From: Sipunculus nudus
Lineage: Eukaryota; Annelida; Sipuncula; Golfingiida; Sipunculidae
Length of the DNA: 64,000 bases
NCBI GenBank assembly: GCA_026874595.1
Contig: CM049322.1
Coordinates: 44,084,840 to 44,148,839, forward strand
Direction of reading: 5' to 3'
Shown in pieces: positions 47,640 through 59,340 of this stretch. Each line of letters starts with the position of its first letter. Position 1 is the stretch's first letter. Both the position numbers and the translations under genes were made by a program. Under the pieces are notes generated by a model that saw only the letters and a list, made by a program, of their open reading frames with translations, was not told the origin of the DNA and did not search any database.

Positions 47640-48060
47640 AGTCAAACTTTTTTTTGAGAAATAGTGTCACATATGATATGTAAAAAAATTGTTTAAAAAA
47701 ATCAGAACACATTCCAAAGATAATTCAAGTGTGACCAAAACATAATATGCTTCGGAGATCTATCAGATGCACCAGCTACTACCTTTAAAAGTAAATCTGA
47801 GTAAAACTTTTCAAGATATCGCGTCGCATATAATATGTTAAAGTTTTGTATTGAAAAATAATTTTAAAAAATATCAGTCAAGTGTGACCAAAGCCTCATT
47901 AGCGTGGAGTCCAATAAGATGCACTTGCTACTGTAATTTGAAGTAGATCCGAGACATACATTTCAAGAATCGCGTCGCATTAAATTGTATACGAACGGAC
48001 GGACAGACGACGGGTTGTTCACTATAGATCCCCCCCCCTCCGCTGAGGCGGGGGATAATA
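47640..48060 (+). repeat. ~155-bp tandem repeat ending in GACGGACGGACAGACGACGGG-type tail and GC hairpin
   Basis: Two full units start near 47644 and 47803 and a partial third near 47955 (shared: AAGATATCGCGTCGCAT, AAGTGTGACCAAA, AGATGCAC...GCTACT). The third runs into CGGACGGACAGACGACGGG and a hairpin, CCCCCCTCCGC-TGA-GGCGGGGG, at 48031-48054 followed by ATAATAA. This tail pattern resembles a repeat I recall from mollusc genomes; that recollection is unverified. Confidence 0.65.
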
Positions 48061-48417
48061 AACTTACTATTAAGTCCACGAAAAAAATAGCCTATATGTC
48101 CTTATTGAAACGGGGTTTATACGGACGTGGAATTGGTGCCATTTTAAATCACAGTTCTAAACCTCAGTTACATGAATTTGGTCAACTTCAAGGTCAAACG
48201 GATACGCGGCAATAGATAATTTGCTATTAAATCTCGAATCTAGAATAAAATATCCTCATTGAATAAAGAAACATGTATTTAACAGTAATAATTTTTACAT
48301 GAAAACTATCATTTATCAGAAGCGGATACAGGTGGAGCCCCCCGCCCCCTTAAAGCCGCAATTCCAAATCAAGGTTTGCGGCCTGGACCACTGATAACTA
48401 AATAAATAGATAATAAT

Positions 48418-48421
<4 letters not shown>

Positions 48422-48461
<40 letters not shown>
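48422..48461 (+). repeat. (TA)n microsatellite
   Basis: 40 bp of TA just inside the right arm of the long inverted repeat. Confidence 0.9.
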
Positions 48462-48464
<3 letters not shown>

Positions 48465-48499
48465 CCTCGTGAAAGAAAATAGTGTATACAATATGAAAC

Positions 48500-48592
48500 A
48501 AGTATGACGGATGGCAGACGAGGGATGAAGGATGCGGGTGCGGATGCGGAAGCAAAAAAAAAAGAGATGGGTGTGAACGCGGCTTAAGGGTC
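48500..48592 (-). repeat. Right arm of a long inverted repeat
   Basis: Complement reads CTTAAGCCGCGTTCACACCC, T-run, GCTTCCGCATCCGCACCCGC and CTCGTCTGCC. With 46146-46235 it could bound a 2.4 kb TIR element, or the two may be separate MITE fragments. No transposase is visible between them. Confidence 0.6.
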
Positions 48593-48649
48593 CAAGCGTC
48601 AAATGGGACGAGCGTTTTCAGGCTTTAGGACCTTGTAGTTGTCAATTAC

Positions 48650-49215
48650 CTTTAAGCCCCGGTCACAACCCATCGTGCGTGTTTTTAGTCCGTACGTTTT
48701 TTTTTTTTTTTTTGGGGGGGGGGGGGGGGATGCCACGTTTTTCTGAAAACATGGAGAGGGAAAAGGCAACGCACGGCTGCGCAAGTTGTGAGTACGTGGC
48801 CCGTGAGCGTTTGCGTGCATCGTACGATCCGCACGTGGTGAGTGAGTTGCACGTGCTTGCAACGTGCTTGTAACGTACGTTCTCCGTGCGATTGCCACGT
48901 TGTCGTACGGAGGCAGTACTCACACGTGCTTCTCACGTACGATGCCCTTACTCACTCGCATGTTGTAAGTGCGTGCAAGTGCGACGGACGTAAGTTTTTC
49001 CGCCCGATGTCGGGGTTGAATCCGTAGCCCGAACGCAGCCCGAACGCAGCGAAAGTTCCTCATGCACTAAAAGTGCTACGGCGTGTCTGCGTGCTCCCAA
49101 ATCCGTACTGAGGCGGTACTCACCACGTACGGATCCCCAAGTTTTGCCCACGTTTTTGCAAGTAGACAGCACACACTTGCAAGTACGGCGGGTTGGGACC
49201 ACGGCTTTACCGGCT
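48650..49215 (+). mobile_element. GC-rich TIR element (MITE-like)
   Basis: Left end AAGCCCCGGTCACAACCC near 48653 and right end whose complement is AAAGCCGTGGTCCCAACCC near 49206 form imperfect inverted repeats of about 30 bp. The interior is rich in CACGT, GTACG and TGCAAG words, unlike its AT-rich surroundings, and holds a poly-T/poly-G run at 48698-48729. Many overlapping short frames on both strands are by-products of composition. Superfamily not assigned. Confidence 0.7.
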
Positions 49216-51440
49216 GCCTAAGACGTACCGGTTCCCGTCAGTAGTGAACACACTGATAACTGAAGCTTACATTTCGCTGTAAGAATATATTAACATAATG
49301 AAACGATTTCTTATCATATAATGATATGATTAAGTCATAATTACAAAATTTTCGAAAAAAATATTCAGTTTTTAAAAGACCTTTCAAAATTGAACACATA
49401 TTATCTTCACTTTGGCCTCGCTATACTCAGATGGGACTCTCCAATATGTATGCCTGAGCGTCCCGCACGCTTCTTATTCGGAGACCCTTGCTTTTTTTTG
49501 TGTGGTAACAATAGGCCTTTTTCAATTACGATCACATAGGGGACTGACCTAAGTGGTCGTAATTTTGGGTGGTCGTATTTTTGTTACTCTAAGTTACCTG
49601 GATCTTATATTTGGGACCAGGAAATGTGGTCGTAATTGTGGGGGTGGTCGCAATTGTCGGATGGTCGCAAGGCGGGATTCCACTGTACAAGAATAAAAAT
49701 TTCAGAACGACTGATAAATGTCCTGTATGTCAGAAAATCAAATCTACAGACATGCATACGGAGCTGACCTACAAGCGTGTCGACCAGAAAACAGTCAGTG
49801 AATAAAACAGCTTACTTGGGCATTTTGAATACGGGAATAGCTTCCTACGTGTATGATGGTCACGGCATCACTATTGACAGCCCTTTATGTACACTGTCAG
49901 GTGCAGCCCCAGTAAGTGTTTTTATATACCCTCGCCGTAAGCGTACTTACAGTGGTTTATGGGGCCCGCTGTCGGAGAGCTATAAACAGGTCAGAGGTCA
50001 AGGTTTTGCTTCCGCCAGGTCAGGGAGTGCACATCTTTGTGTCGCGGGTCCTGCTGAGGGCGTACGTGACCCACGTGACCAGTTACGCTTCAGTGCACTA
50101 GTGCAACCACGATACCATGGTCGCACTACTGGACTTGCTTCGTGCGGCGGGGGTCTAGGATCGTGGCTGCTAATGCCCGGTTATTTTGACAGAGGGATTA
50201 ACCAAACGGCGGTCATTAATAAATTTAACGGGGAAAGCCTTGCAGACCACCGTTATTAATGAGATCAAAGTGTTTAGATAGTGATCGGGATTATTTCTTC
50301 TGGTATTAATTGCGCTTATATAATCACCAGAAAATGCTTTATAGCTCCTCATAGCATGTAGGCGATGGCCTAATTTTGATATTCATGTATGAACTTGACG
50401 GGGATGATTTTGTTCCAGTATAATTTACGCATATATGATCATCAGAAAATACTCATTAGTCCATAACAACGTCCATGGAGGACGGAAAAATGTCTTCATT
50501 TTTAGAGTTCATTTTCATATTTTAGCATTGGATTTTTACTGCCAGTTTTAGGATATGGTGTATCGAGTATGAACAATGGAGATTAATATGAAACATGATT
50601 CAACAACTTTATTCAACAACAAATATCAATGGAACAAGCGTTAATAGTGTTAATATATTAACTGATGATTGAGCAAAGAGCATAACTGATGAATAAGCAC
50701 CTAAATTAAGGTCTAATCATCGTCAAACAACCTTGGTTTAATTTAGCTTTAGAATTCATATTAATAATACTTTAAGACACAGTGATGTATATATATTTAG
50801 AATCCTTAGAATATTCTCTACCAGATGAAATATATTTAAAATGTGTAACAATGTCCACTCTGAAAATTTAAAACTCGAAATGATTTAAAATTATTTTTTT
50901 TAATTGGATATATCTCAAAATTGGCATAGAGTATGTGTGTTAAAACAGTATCATTTGAAACTACATACAAATATCTCCAGGATTTTTTTGTTTGTTATAT
51001 ATTTATAGTCTTTTTTTCATAATGAATTTTAAATTAAAAAAAAAAAATGTGTGATGTTAACAATACTTATTTCGTTTAAATAACGTATTTCTACTACACT
51101 AATAACGATATAGGAAAAAGAAAACAACGCCTTTCAGAATACTTGTTGATTTACCTATATGCAAAATTTGAAGACTCTATATTCGATGTTTTTTTTGGAA
51201 ATAACGCTCTGAAGACCGTACAGTCTCCTGAAATACTGTTTTGAGAAAACGGCCAAAAACTGTTTAGGAAGAGAAATTTCGTTTTGTGTGGAAAACAGGA
51301 ATATAAGCGCAAGTGACAGTTGTATATTTCCCTAAATGTTTCGATGAGAATTGGTTTCAATATATAAATTATAAAATTTAATGGTTTATCAATGTTAAAA
51401 AAGGATTTTTTAGGCATCATGACAACTCGAGAACTGTCAA
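49216..51440. other. No confident gene; GC-rich island at 49880-50170
   Basis: 49520-49685 has repeated GTGGTCG words and ends GGCGGGATTCCACTG|TA, which resembles the right end of a pogo-type element without a visible left end. The 160-codon frame at 49777-50259 (+) lies on the GC-rich island and has no recognisable domain. Two diverged direct copies of a ~60-bp block lie near 50287 and 50400. Confidence 0.4.
49988..50000 (+). promoter_or_regulatory. DR1 nuclear-receptor-type element
   Basis: AGGTCA-G-AGGTCA, a perfect direct repeat with one-base spacing, with a further AGGTCA at 50017-50022 and TGACC half-sites plus a CACGTG E-box near 50065-50080. Clustered in a GC-rich island with no identified gene, so function is speculative. 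Confidence 0.25.
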
Positions 51441-54400
51441 ACTAAAGTACTGGTCCGAGGGGTCGGTCATCGGTAATCAGGTCATGGGCTACCGGGCCGG
51501 GGCACGCGTCAGGTGTGAAATGACCGATAAGAACGATCACTCTGTTTACTCTGCGCTCTCATTCAGACTACCATATACCCTAATCCAATTAACAGCTTGT
51601 GTCTCCCTCTCACAATTGTATAAGAGACACTACATAGCTAGCAGCAACACATACCTCTCTCTCTCTCTCATTAGATTTATTTACACCAGTCATATACGCG
51701 CTAAATCGTGCTGCGGCCGCTCTTCCTTTTCCGATCGCTCTCACGACTACAGGCCGGTGAGACGCAGATTTTTGGGACGTAGGCCGCCGGGACGTACCCA
51801 CTGAAACGTATCCCGATAGGACGTTTTGTTAAAATAAGAGTACGTGTATCACTTGTCTGACTGTCTAAACTTTACACGTACTAAAATAAAAAGACTAAGT
51901 AATAATAGTTAATTATACTTTCGTTAGTAAACCCTCTCTTGGGTCTTTTTGGGAAATCATTAAGCTCTGTGATCGATGCAACATACGTCAGATCAGCACA
52001 CGTTAATGCCCAGTATATCTGTGTTATCCATTATTACTATATTACCCTCATGCACTTATATCGTTGTGTTCCTTAACTGAAGTCTGACAAAATATTTAGT
52101 AATTTTATTGTTAATTAGAGCATTATTTTGGCTTAAAGTACGACCCAATAGTGATAAACTCCGGGTATGGTTAACCCATCAGCGTTCTCCAATTTATTGG
52201 CCTAACCAGAGGTTTAAATGACTGATAATTACAGGTTTAACGTGTAACATCTTACTTCATTTTCCATATTCCTGTTATAATTTTCACTATTATAAGTATG
52301 TATATCATGTCGTGAGAACATATTAAGTCTGCTCAAACATGAACGAACTGCTCACCAGAGACCAGCGAAGCCGCAGTATAAACGCGGTCACGAGAAACCA
52401 TTCACCCGACGCGGCCACTCGTACAGTTCAAAGAATGAACCTTTAATTAACGGACGAAAAATGTCGATCAAAGGTTTCTGGATGATGAATCATTTATATT
52501 GATCTCTTACACGTACTTAATGTATTAAGGAAAGAATAAATATTTACATATTTTGATTATATTCGACTTCTGACAGGACCACATCCCGAATAAAAGACAT
52601 TATAAATGGACAACAATTTTATGAGAAAAATAACTTTATAAAATAAAAAATTAGGTTGGTTGTTATTTTGTTAACAAGAAAATACTACCTGTGAGTAGTA
52701 TTCAGTTAGTATCATCCGCTCTGGCTCATATAGACGGGGAAACACGTGGAATACGGAATAGCGCAGATAGCTCCCATGTCGAAGAAATGTCCGAAACGGC
52801 CAAAAATTGCGCCGTTAAACTTGTTTACCATGATTTAATTTTTTCCTGCTGATGTGATTTTTATCTGACACGCCCATTTAGTTTTCATTTGTCTTTTCAT
52901 TGGAAAACGCACACAGATAAATTAATAAAAATATCGAAATGAGTAATCTTTTTTAGCATACTGGACAGGCGTCATTCTAGGGCTTTCTATGTTGAGTTAT
53001 ATACCAAATTGTGTCAACAAAAGTTAAAATCAAACAAGTGGAGTTATTGTTTAGAAAAATTAAACAAATATATATATATTTTTTAATGTAAACCAAGTTT
53101 GAAGGTTGTTTCGTTTGGACGACTCGGATTAGTTAGCGCCAGTACCGGGACACCACTGGGCTGGGGGTTTCCCTATATAAAGCCATTCGTCTGGAGCCCC
53201 TGTCGTCTCAACGGGTCGTCGATTTTCGGGGTCGTCTCAACGGACTTCGTCTCAGCGGAGCGGAACCGGCACAGCCCCCCCCCCCCCCCCAACCCACACA
53301 TACACACACCTTTCCCCCCTTCGATGTTTTGACATTTGGACTTGATATTGCCAGATATTGAACGAACTTTTTGTATGTTTTATTTCAAATTACAACGCAT
53401 ATGTGACCAGACTGTTTCGTAATATTATTTACTTATAAATTTGTCTACGAGCAGTTATGTGACCTAAAGGTCAGACAAACATACAAGAAGAAAAACAAGC
53501 TTTGCCGATCAGTAAGGCAACATTAAATATAATGTTTGGTTCTGAGGCACCACCAGCGTCAATGTTAAACCCCGAAATAATTGTTATTTTTATTTTTTAA
53601 ATAGAAACTTACCAATATTGAGCCCCAGCCGCTCGGACATTTCATTAAAGAAGATAAAATAATACAATTTTGATCTAATATCCTCTCTTATGTATTGCTT
53701 TTACCTGTTTAGCGAAAAAAATTATGATGTAATCATGCTTTTACCTGGCCATATGACATTTTTATAAAAAAAAAATACAAAAAAAAGAATACCCGGCCGC
53801 ATTAATTAAAAAAAAAGTGCCTGAAAACCAAACATTGTTTTTTTTTGCCGATAAGCCTTTATAATAAAGTCCAACTGGGTTTTGTGGATACTGCAATAGG
53901 TACCTGTGTGAAGCAGTATAGTATTGTAATATTGTGTAGTATTGTTAAGGCCTGAATAACAAACAACCTTGACACAAAATGTCGAGACCGCTTGTCTGAG
54001 TGTTGTCAGATAACTTTTGACTGTGCATTGCTGTTGTTTATAGCGGTACTGTTCGAGAGATAGGGCCTACTAGGTCAGAGATGAAGGTCATGCTGGCGTC
54101 CGGTCAGGTTCTGTATGCCACACCGTAGTCTGTTCGTTTCCGTTCCTCTGAGACGCATCCTGATACGACGCATGCTGTTCAGACGTACCAAGTCAACAGA
54201 GACTAATCTTAATCAGACGCAGCTCATTGCTCATGCCTAGGTTGCCCTCACAGATGTTACCCATACGGTTCACTGCTTATGGTTGTGTAAACCAAGAGGT
54301 CCGTCGGGTGGCTATATTCTGCACATGATATACTCACGGTTTTTTATAAAGGTATTCAGTGTGCTTTATACAACATGAAATATATAAAATTAGATCACTC

Positions 54401-55180
54401 ATTACCTTCATTAAACCAGAGAATTTGTTAATAGAATTTCACACTGATATTATATCTCACATGTTTAGTTCATTCTTGATTTGAAATAACCTTTGTTGTA
54501 TGTCGTTAGGAAATCCGCATTTTCGTTTAGGGAAATGGTTAGGCCAAACATCCGAAATTGAATTGTTCATGGTATCCCATGTCATGAATATTAAATATAC
54601 TGTTTCTAGATAAATCACATCAACCCATAAATCAAATTTAAATAAAAATTGATAAAAACGTTTGGAAACGTGTAGGCCATAATTTAAAAAAAAAATTCAA
54701 AGGATTTTCCATCTGTTCGGAGTGTTCATTCGGTCACACCTGTGTGAAAAAAAGAGTTTTATTTCACTGGGTCTGTTGTACCAAACGGTCGAGATATTAT
54801 TGAACGATGTTCTTTTATCATAGTTTTGGGTACCGACACCCAGGTACATTTCAATGGACGAAATATAGATATATTAGCGACATTCCAAACTTTGGCAGTC
54901 TAATAATTTGAATTATATATTTTGGAGATGTTGGTACTTTTTTACAGAAGCTATAGTGGGCTTTGATAGCAAGCATCTGTGTACAAATCAGACAGTACAG
55001 AAAATGGATTTTGACGATTTTGTAAATGTTTCATTTTATATCAAATTATGAATTATTTAAATGTATATATAACAATTAAAAATTAAACATAAATTGTTAA
55101 TAAAATATTTCCCGAAAATCTTTCTTTCTCTCTCGAATTATAATATTTTATTACATTGAAAGTTTTAATAGTTCGACCCC
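51441..55180. other. No confident gene
   Basis: Short GC-rich pieces at 51440-51830 and 53100-53300 carry repeated GGGACGT and GTCGTCTCAACGG words. A 16-nt poly-C is at 53275-53290. Frames of 60-110 codons here are unrecognised. Confidence 0.4.
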
Positions 55181-55182
55181 TA

Positions 55183-55185
<3 letters not shown>

Positions 55186-55236
<51 letters not shown>

Positions 55237-55290
55237 TCTCTCTCTCTTCGTCTCTGTCTGTCTCTGTCTCTGTCTGTCTCTCTCTCCGTG
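55186..55290 (+). repeat. (TC)n microsatellite with CTGTC/TTCGTC interruptions
   Basis: Pure TC for about 45 bp, then TC mixed with TTCGTC and TGTCTC, ending in (GT)n. Confidence 0.9.
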
Positions 55291-56042
55291 TGTGTGTGTG
55301 GATGTAAAAAGAAACTTACTACGCAGGTATAATGAGAAATTTTACCACAAGGCGTCAAACCCGAAATCGTCCAGCTCAAATATAATCAGGAAAGTTAGTT
55401 CGGCGAACTAAGTAAAGTTATCTTTTACAAAATATATTCTGGTTTAAAGCACTTGGATTGGGTTGATTAATATACCTAAAAAAATCCCTTAAAAAAAGGG
55501 AAAACATATGTTGACCGTACTTATTCGTTTGTAGCAGCGCGTCAATAGTGCGTGTCTGTCAAAAGCTTTTGCAATACTGATATGCCAACATTGATACTCG
55601 GGCAGTTTCATACATCCACTAGTTGTAAAGACCAGATAAGTTATATTTTCACATAATATTGAATGGACCTCCATAATCATCCTACTGCATATACGATACA
55701 TTCTTGTCCTGGGCTGCGTCTCTAGGGGATACGTCAATGGGCAACGCTGGGATTGACTTAGCGGCGCGTCCCCCCGAGCTACGTCTGGGCGAACAGTGAA
55801 ATCAAATATACGTCCCAACAAGATGTGTCGTATTGTCTTTGACGCATATAAAACAGCGGCCCCAGTCCATTTCGTTAAACACATTCGACGTATCGATAAA
55901 GCTTCAATCCGCTATTGCTATGATATTGACAAGAAGATCTACATTTATGTGATTTGCGACACGGGTCACAATCCGTTAAGAACGCATCTAGTATTTCACT
56001 TGAATTTGAGTGACTTGTTTGTTGGGATGACAGATTATCTTG

Positions 56043-56044
<2 letters not shown>
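55291..56044. other. No confident gene
   Basis: Frames of 131 (-, 55489-55884) and 130 codons (+, 55796-56188) overlap on opposite strands; the second runs into a TA microsatellite. Neither shows a domain I recognise. Confidence 0.35.

Positions 56045-56113
<69 letters not shown>
56045..56113 (+). repeat. (TA)n microsatellite
   Basis: About 68 bp of TA, 170 bp before the satellite array. Confidence 0.9.
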
Positions 56114-56116
<3 letters not shown>

Positions 56117-56279
56117 GTGTTGAGTGTTCGTCTTAGATATGGGTTGCCTAATTTACGAGCAATACTTCATAAACTAAAAATGTTTTGATGACATTAATTA
56201 CAACATAATATGTAAGTATAATAACACCATGCACTATACTCACATCATGAACTGTCATGACACAATTGCATGCATTTAC

Positions 56280-57110
56280 ATCGAATCATACACTGTCATC
56301 ACACCATGCACTGTCAAAACAGCTTGCACTCTCATCATACCCAACACTGTCACCACACGATGTACTGTCAAAACAGCTTGCATTCTAATCACTCCCAACA
56401 CTGTCATCACACCATGCCCTGTCAAAACAGCCTGCACTCTCATCACACCCAACACTGTCACCACACCATGCAATATTAAAACAGCTTGCACTCTCATCAC
56501 ATCCAATACTGTCACCACACCATGCACTGTCAACACAGCTTGCACTCTCATCCCAACCAACACTGTCACCACTCCATACACTGTCAAAACAGCTTCCACT
56601 CTCATCACACCCAACACTGTCACCACACGACGAACTATCAAAACAGCTTGCACTCTCATCACACCCAGCACTGTCACCACACCAAGCCCTGTCAAAACAG
56701 CTTGCACTCTCATCACACCCAACACTGTCACCACACCATGCACTGTCAAAACAGCTTGCACTCTCATCACACCCAACACTGTCACCACACCATGCACTGT
56801 CAAAACAGCTTGCACTCTCATCACACCCAACACTGTCACCATACGACGAACTATCAAAACAGCTTGCACTCTCGTCACACCCAGCACTGTCACCACCCCA
56901 TGCACTGTCAAAACAGCTTGCACTCTCATCACACCCAACACTGTCACCACACCATGCACTGTCAAAACAGCTTGTACTCTCGTCACACCAAACACTGTCA
57001 CCACACCATGCACTGTCAAAACGGCTTGCACTCTCATCACTCTCAACACTGTCATCACACCATGCGTGGACTTCACAACAGTCACAAGCTCTCATCACAT
57101 ATAACTGTTA
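56280..57110 (+). repeat. Satellite block 1: 54-bp unit (3 x 18 bp), ~15 copies
   Basis: Each unit consists of three related 18-mers: GTCACCACACCATGCACT, then a GTCAAAACAGCTTGCACT-like one, then a CTCATCACACCCAACACT-like one. Units differ by a few substitutions. Because 54 is divisible by three, a Thr/Cys-rich frame (56229-57104) and two overlapping minus-strand frames stay open; there is no signal peptide, splice or promoter evidence for a gene. Confidence 0.92.
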
Positions 57111-59340
57111 TCACACCAAACACAGCCACAGCTTCATGCTCTTTCAGGACATCATGTATTTTTACCATGTACCGTCATCACATCTGGCACTGTTATGTGT
57201 CACCATACCATGTACCGCCGTCACATCATGTACTGTTATCTGACACCATGCTATGTACCGCCATAACATAACGCACTGTTATATGTCATCATGCCATATA
57301 ACTCCACCACATCATGTACTGTTATATGTCATCATGCCAAATAACACCACCACATCATGTACTGTTATCCGACACCATGCTATGTACCACCATCACATCA
57401 AGTACTGATATATAACACCATGCCATGTACATCCATCACATCACGTACTTTTACCTACCATCATGCCATATACCACCACCACATCACGTACTCTCATTTG
57501 CTATAAGCCATGTACCGCCATCACATCACCTACTGTTATCTGACACCATACCATGAACCGCAATAACATCACGTACTGCTGTCTGTCACCATACCTTGTA
57601 AAGCCATCAGATCATGAACTGTGATCCGTCACCATACTCTGCACTGTCAACGCATCATGCGCTGTTATCTGACGCCATACAATGCACTGTCATCATATCT
57701 TATAAGGTCCGCTGATCACGCACTGTCATCACATTTTGTACTGTAATCATTTCGTGTTCTGTCATCAAATAAGGCACGTTCAATCAATCATGTTCTGTCA
57801 ACAAATTAGGCGCTGTCAATCATTCATGTTCTGTCGACAAATAATGCACGATCACAACATGCATTCTCATCTTAACATACACTGCTAACTGTCATTATAT
57901 CAAGCACTGTCATCACATTATGTACTGCCCTTTGTCACCACACCATGGACTGTTAACCCTTATCACATCATACTGTTCCTGAAACCACACCATGCAGTAT
58001 CACATCATGCCTATCATCACATCATTCCTGCAATCACATCATGTATTGACATCAAAATATGCACTGCCATCCCATTATGTTCTGTCATCACATCAGGTAT
58101 TGAAATCACAATATGCACTGTCATCACATCATGTACTGTCATCATATCGTGTATTCACATTACAATATTCACTGTCATCACATCATCTACTGTCACCACA
58201 TCAGGTATTGACGTCACAATATGCACAGTCATCACATCATGTTATGTCATCATTTCATGCATTGACATAACAATATGCTCTGTATCTGTACTGACATCAC
58301 AATATGCACTGTCATCACATTATGTCCTGTCATCATATCGTGTATTGACATCACAATATTCACTGTCATCACATCAACTACTGTCACCACATCAGGTATT
58401 GACGTCACAATATGCAATGTCATCACATCATGTACTGTCATCATATTGTGTATTGACATGACAATATTCACTGTCATCACATCATGCACGGTCATCGCAT
58501 CATGTATTGATATCACAACATGCACTGACATCACATCATGTACTGTCGTCACTTCATGTATTGAATTAACAATATGCACTGTATCTGTATTGACATCACA
58601 ATAAGCACTGTCGTCACATCATGTCCTGTCATCACATCAGACATTAAAATCACAATATGCACCGTCTTTACATCATGTACTGTAATCATATCGTGTATTG
58701 ATATCACAATATTCACTGCCATCACATCAGGTAAGGTCTTCACTTCATGGCATGTCATCACATCAGGTATTAAAATCACTTCATGTATTGAATTAACAAT
58801 ATGCACTATATCTGTATTGTCATCACATCATGTATTGACATCACACCATGTCCTGTCTTCACATCATGGCAAGTCATCATATCATATACTGTCATCACAT
58901 CAGGTATTGAAATCACAATATGAACTGTCATCACATCATGTATTGTCATCATTTCGTGTATTGACGTCACACTTTTCACTGTCATCATATCACATACTGT
59001 CATCACATCAGATACTGACATTACAATATGCACTGTCATCACATCTTGTCCTGTCATCACATTATGTATTGACATCATAATATGGACTGTCATCACATCG
59101 AGGCATGTCATCATACCTTATTCTTTCATCACATCTGTATTGTCATCACAATATGTATTGTCATCACACCTTGTCCTGTCATCACGTCGTGTATTGACAT
59201 CAAAATATGCACTGTCATCACAATATGTCCTGTCTTCACATCATGTATTGTCATCACATAATGTATTGACCTTTCATTATGCACTGTCATCACAGCATGT
59301 ACGGTCATCACATCATGTGCTGTCATCACAGCATGTATTG
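57111..59340 (+). repeat. Satellite, degenerate 18-bp-unit region
   Basis: Continuous but diverged 18-mers of the GTCATCACATCATGTATT type; periodicity is irregular in 57120-57990 and regular from about 58000. Local higher-order copies are marked by an inserted phrase, TCTGTATCTGTA(C/T)TGACATC in part, at about 58280, 58580 and 58806. Confidence 0.85.

Noticed and set aside
48599-49202. Six or more overlapping frames of 60-100 codons
   Set aside because: They lie on both strands of a GC-rich TIR element with a poly-T/poly-G run; low stop density follows from composition.
49777-50259. 160-codon frame
   Set aside because: No recognisable motif; it coincides with a GC-rich island where stops are rare. 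Coding cannot be excluded, but nothing supports it.
56229-57104. Thr/Cys-rich 291-codon frame resembling a mucin-like repeat protein
   Set aside because: No signal peptide, splice site or promoter; two other frames on the minus strand are equally open over the same 54-bp repeats, and unit differences change residues freely.
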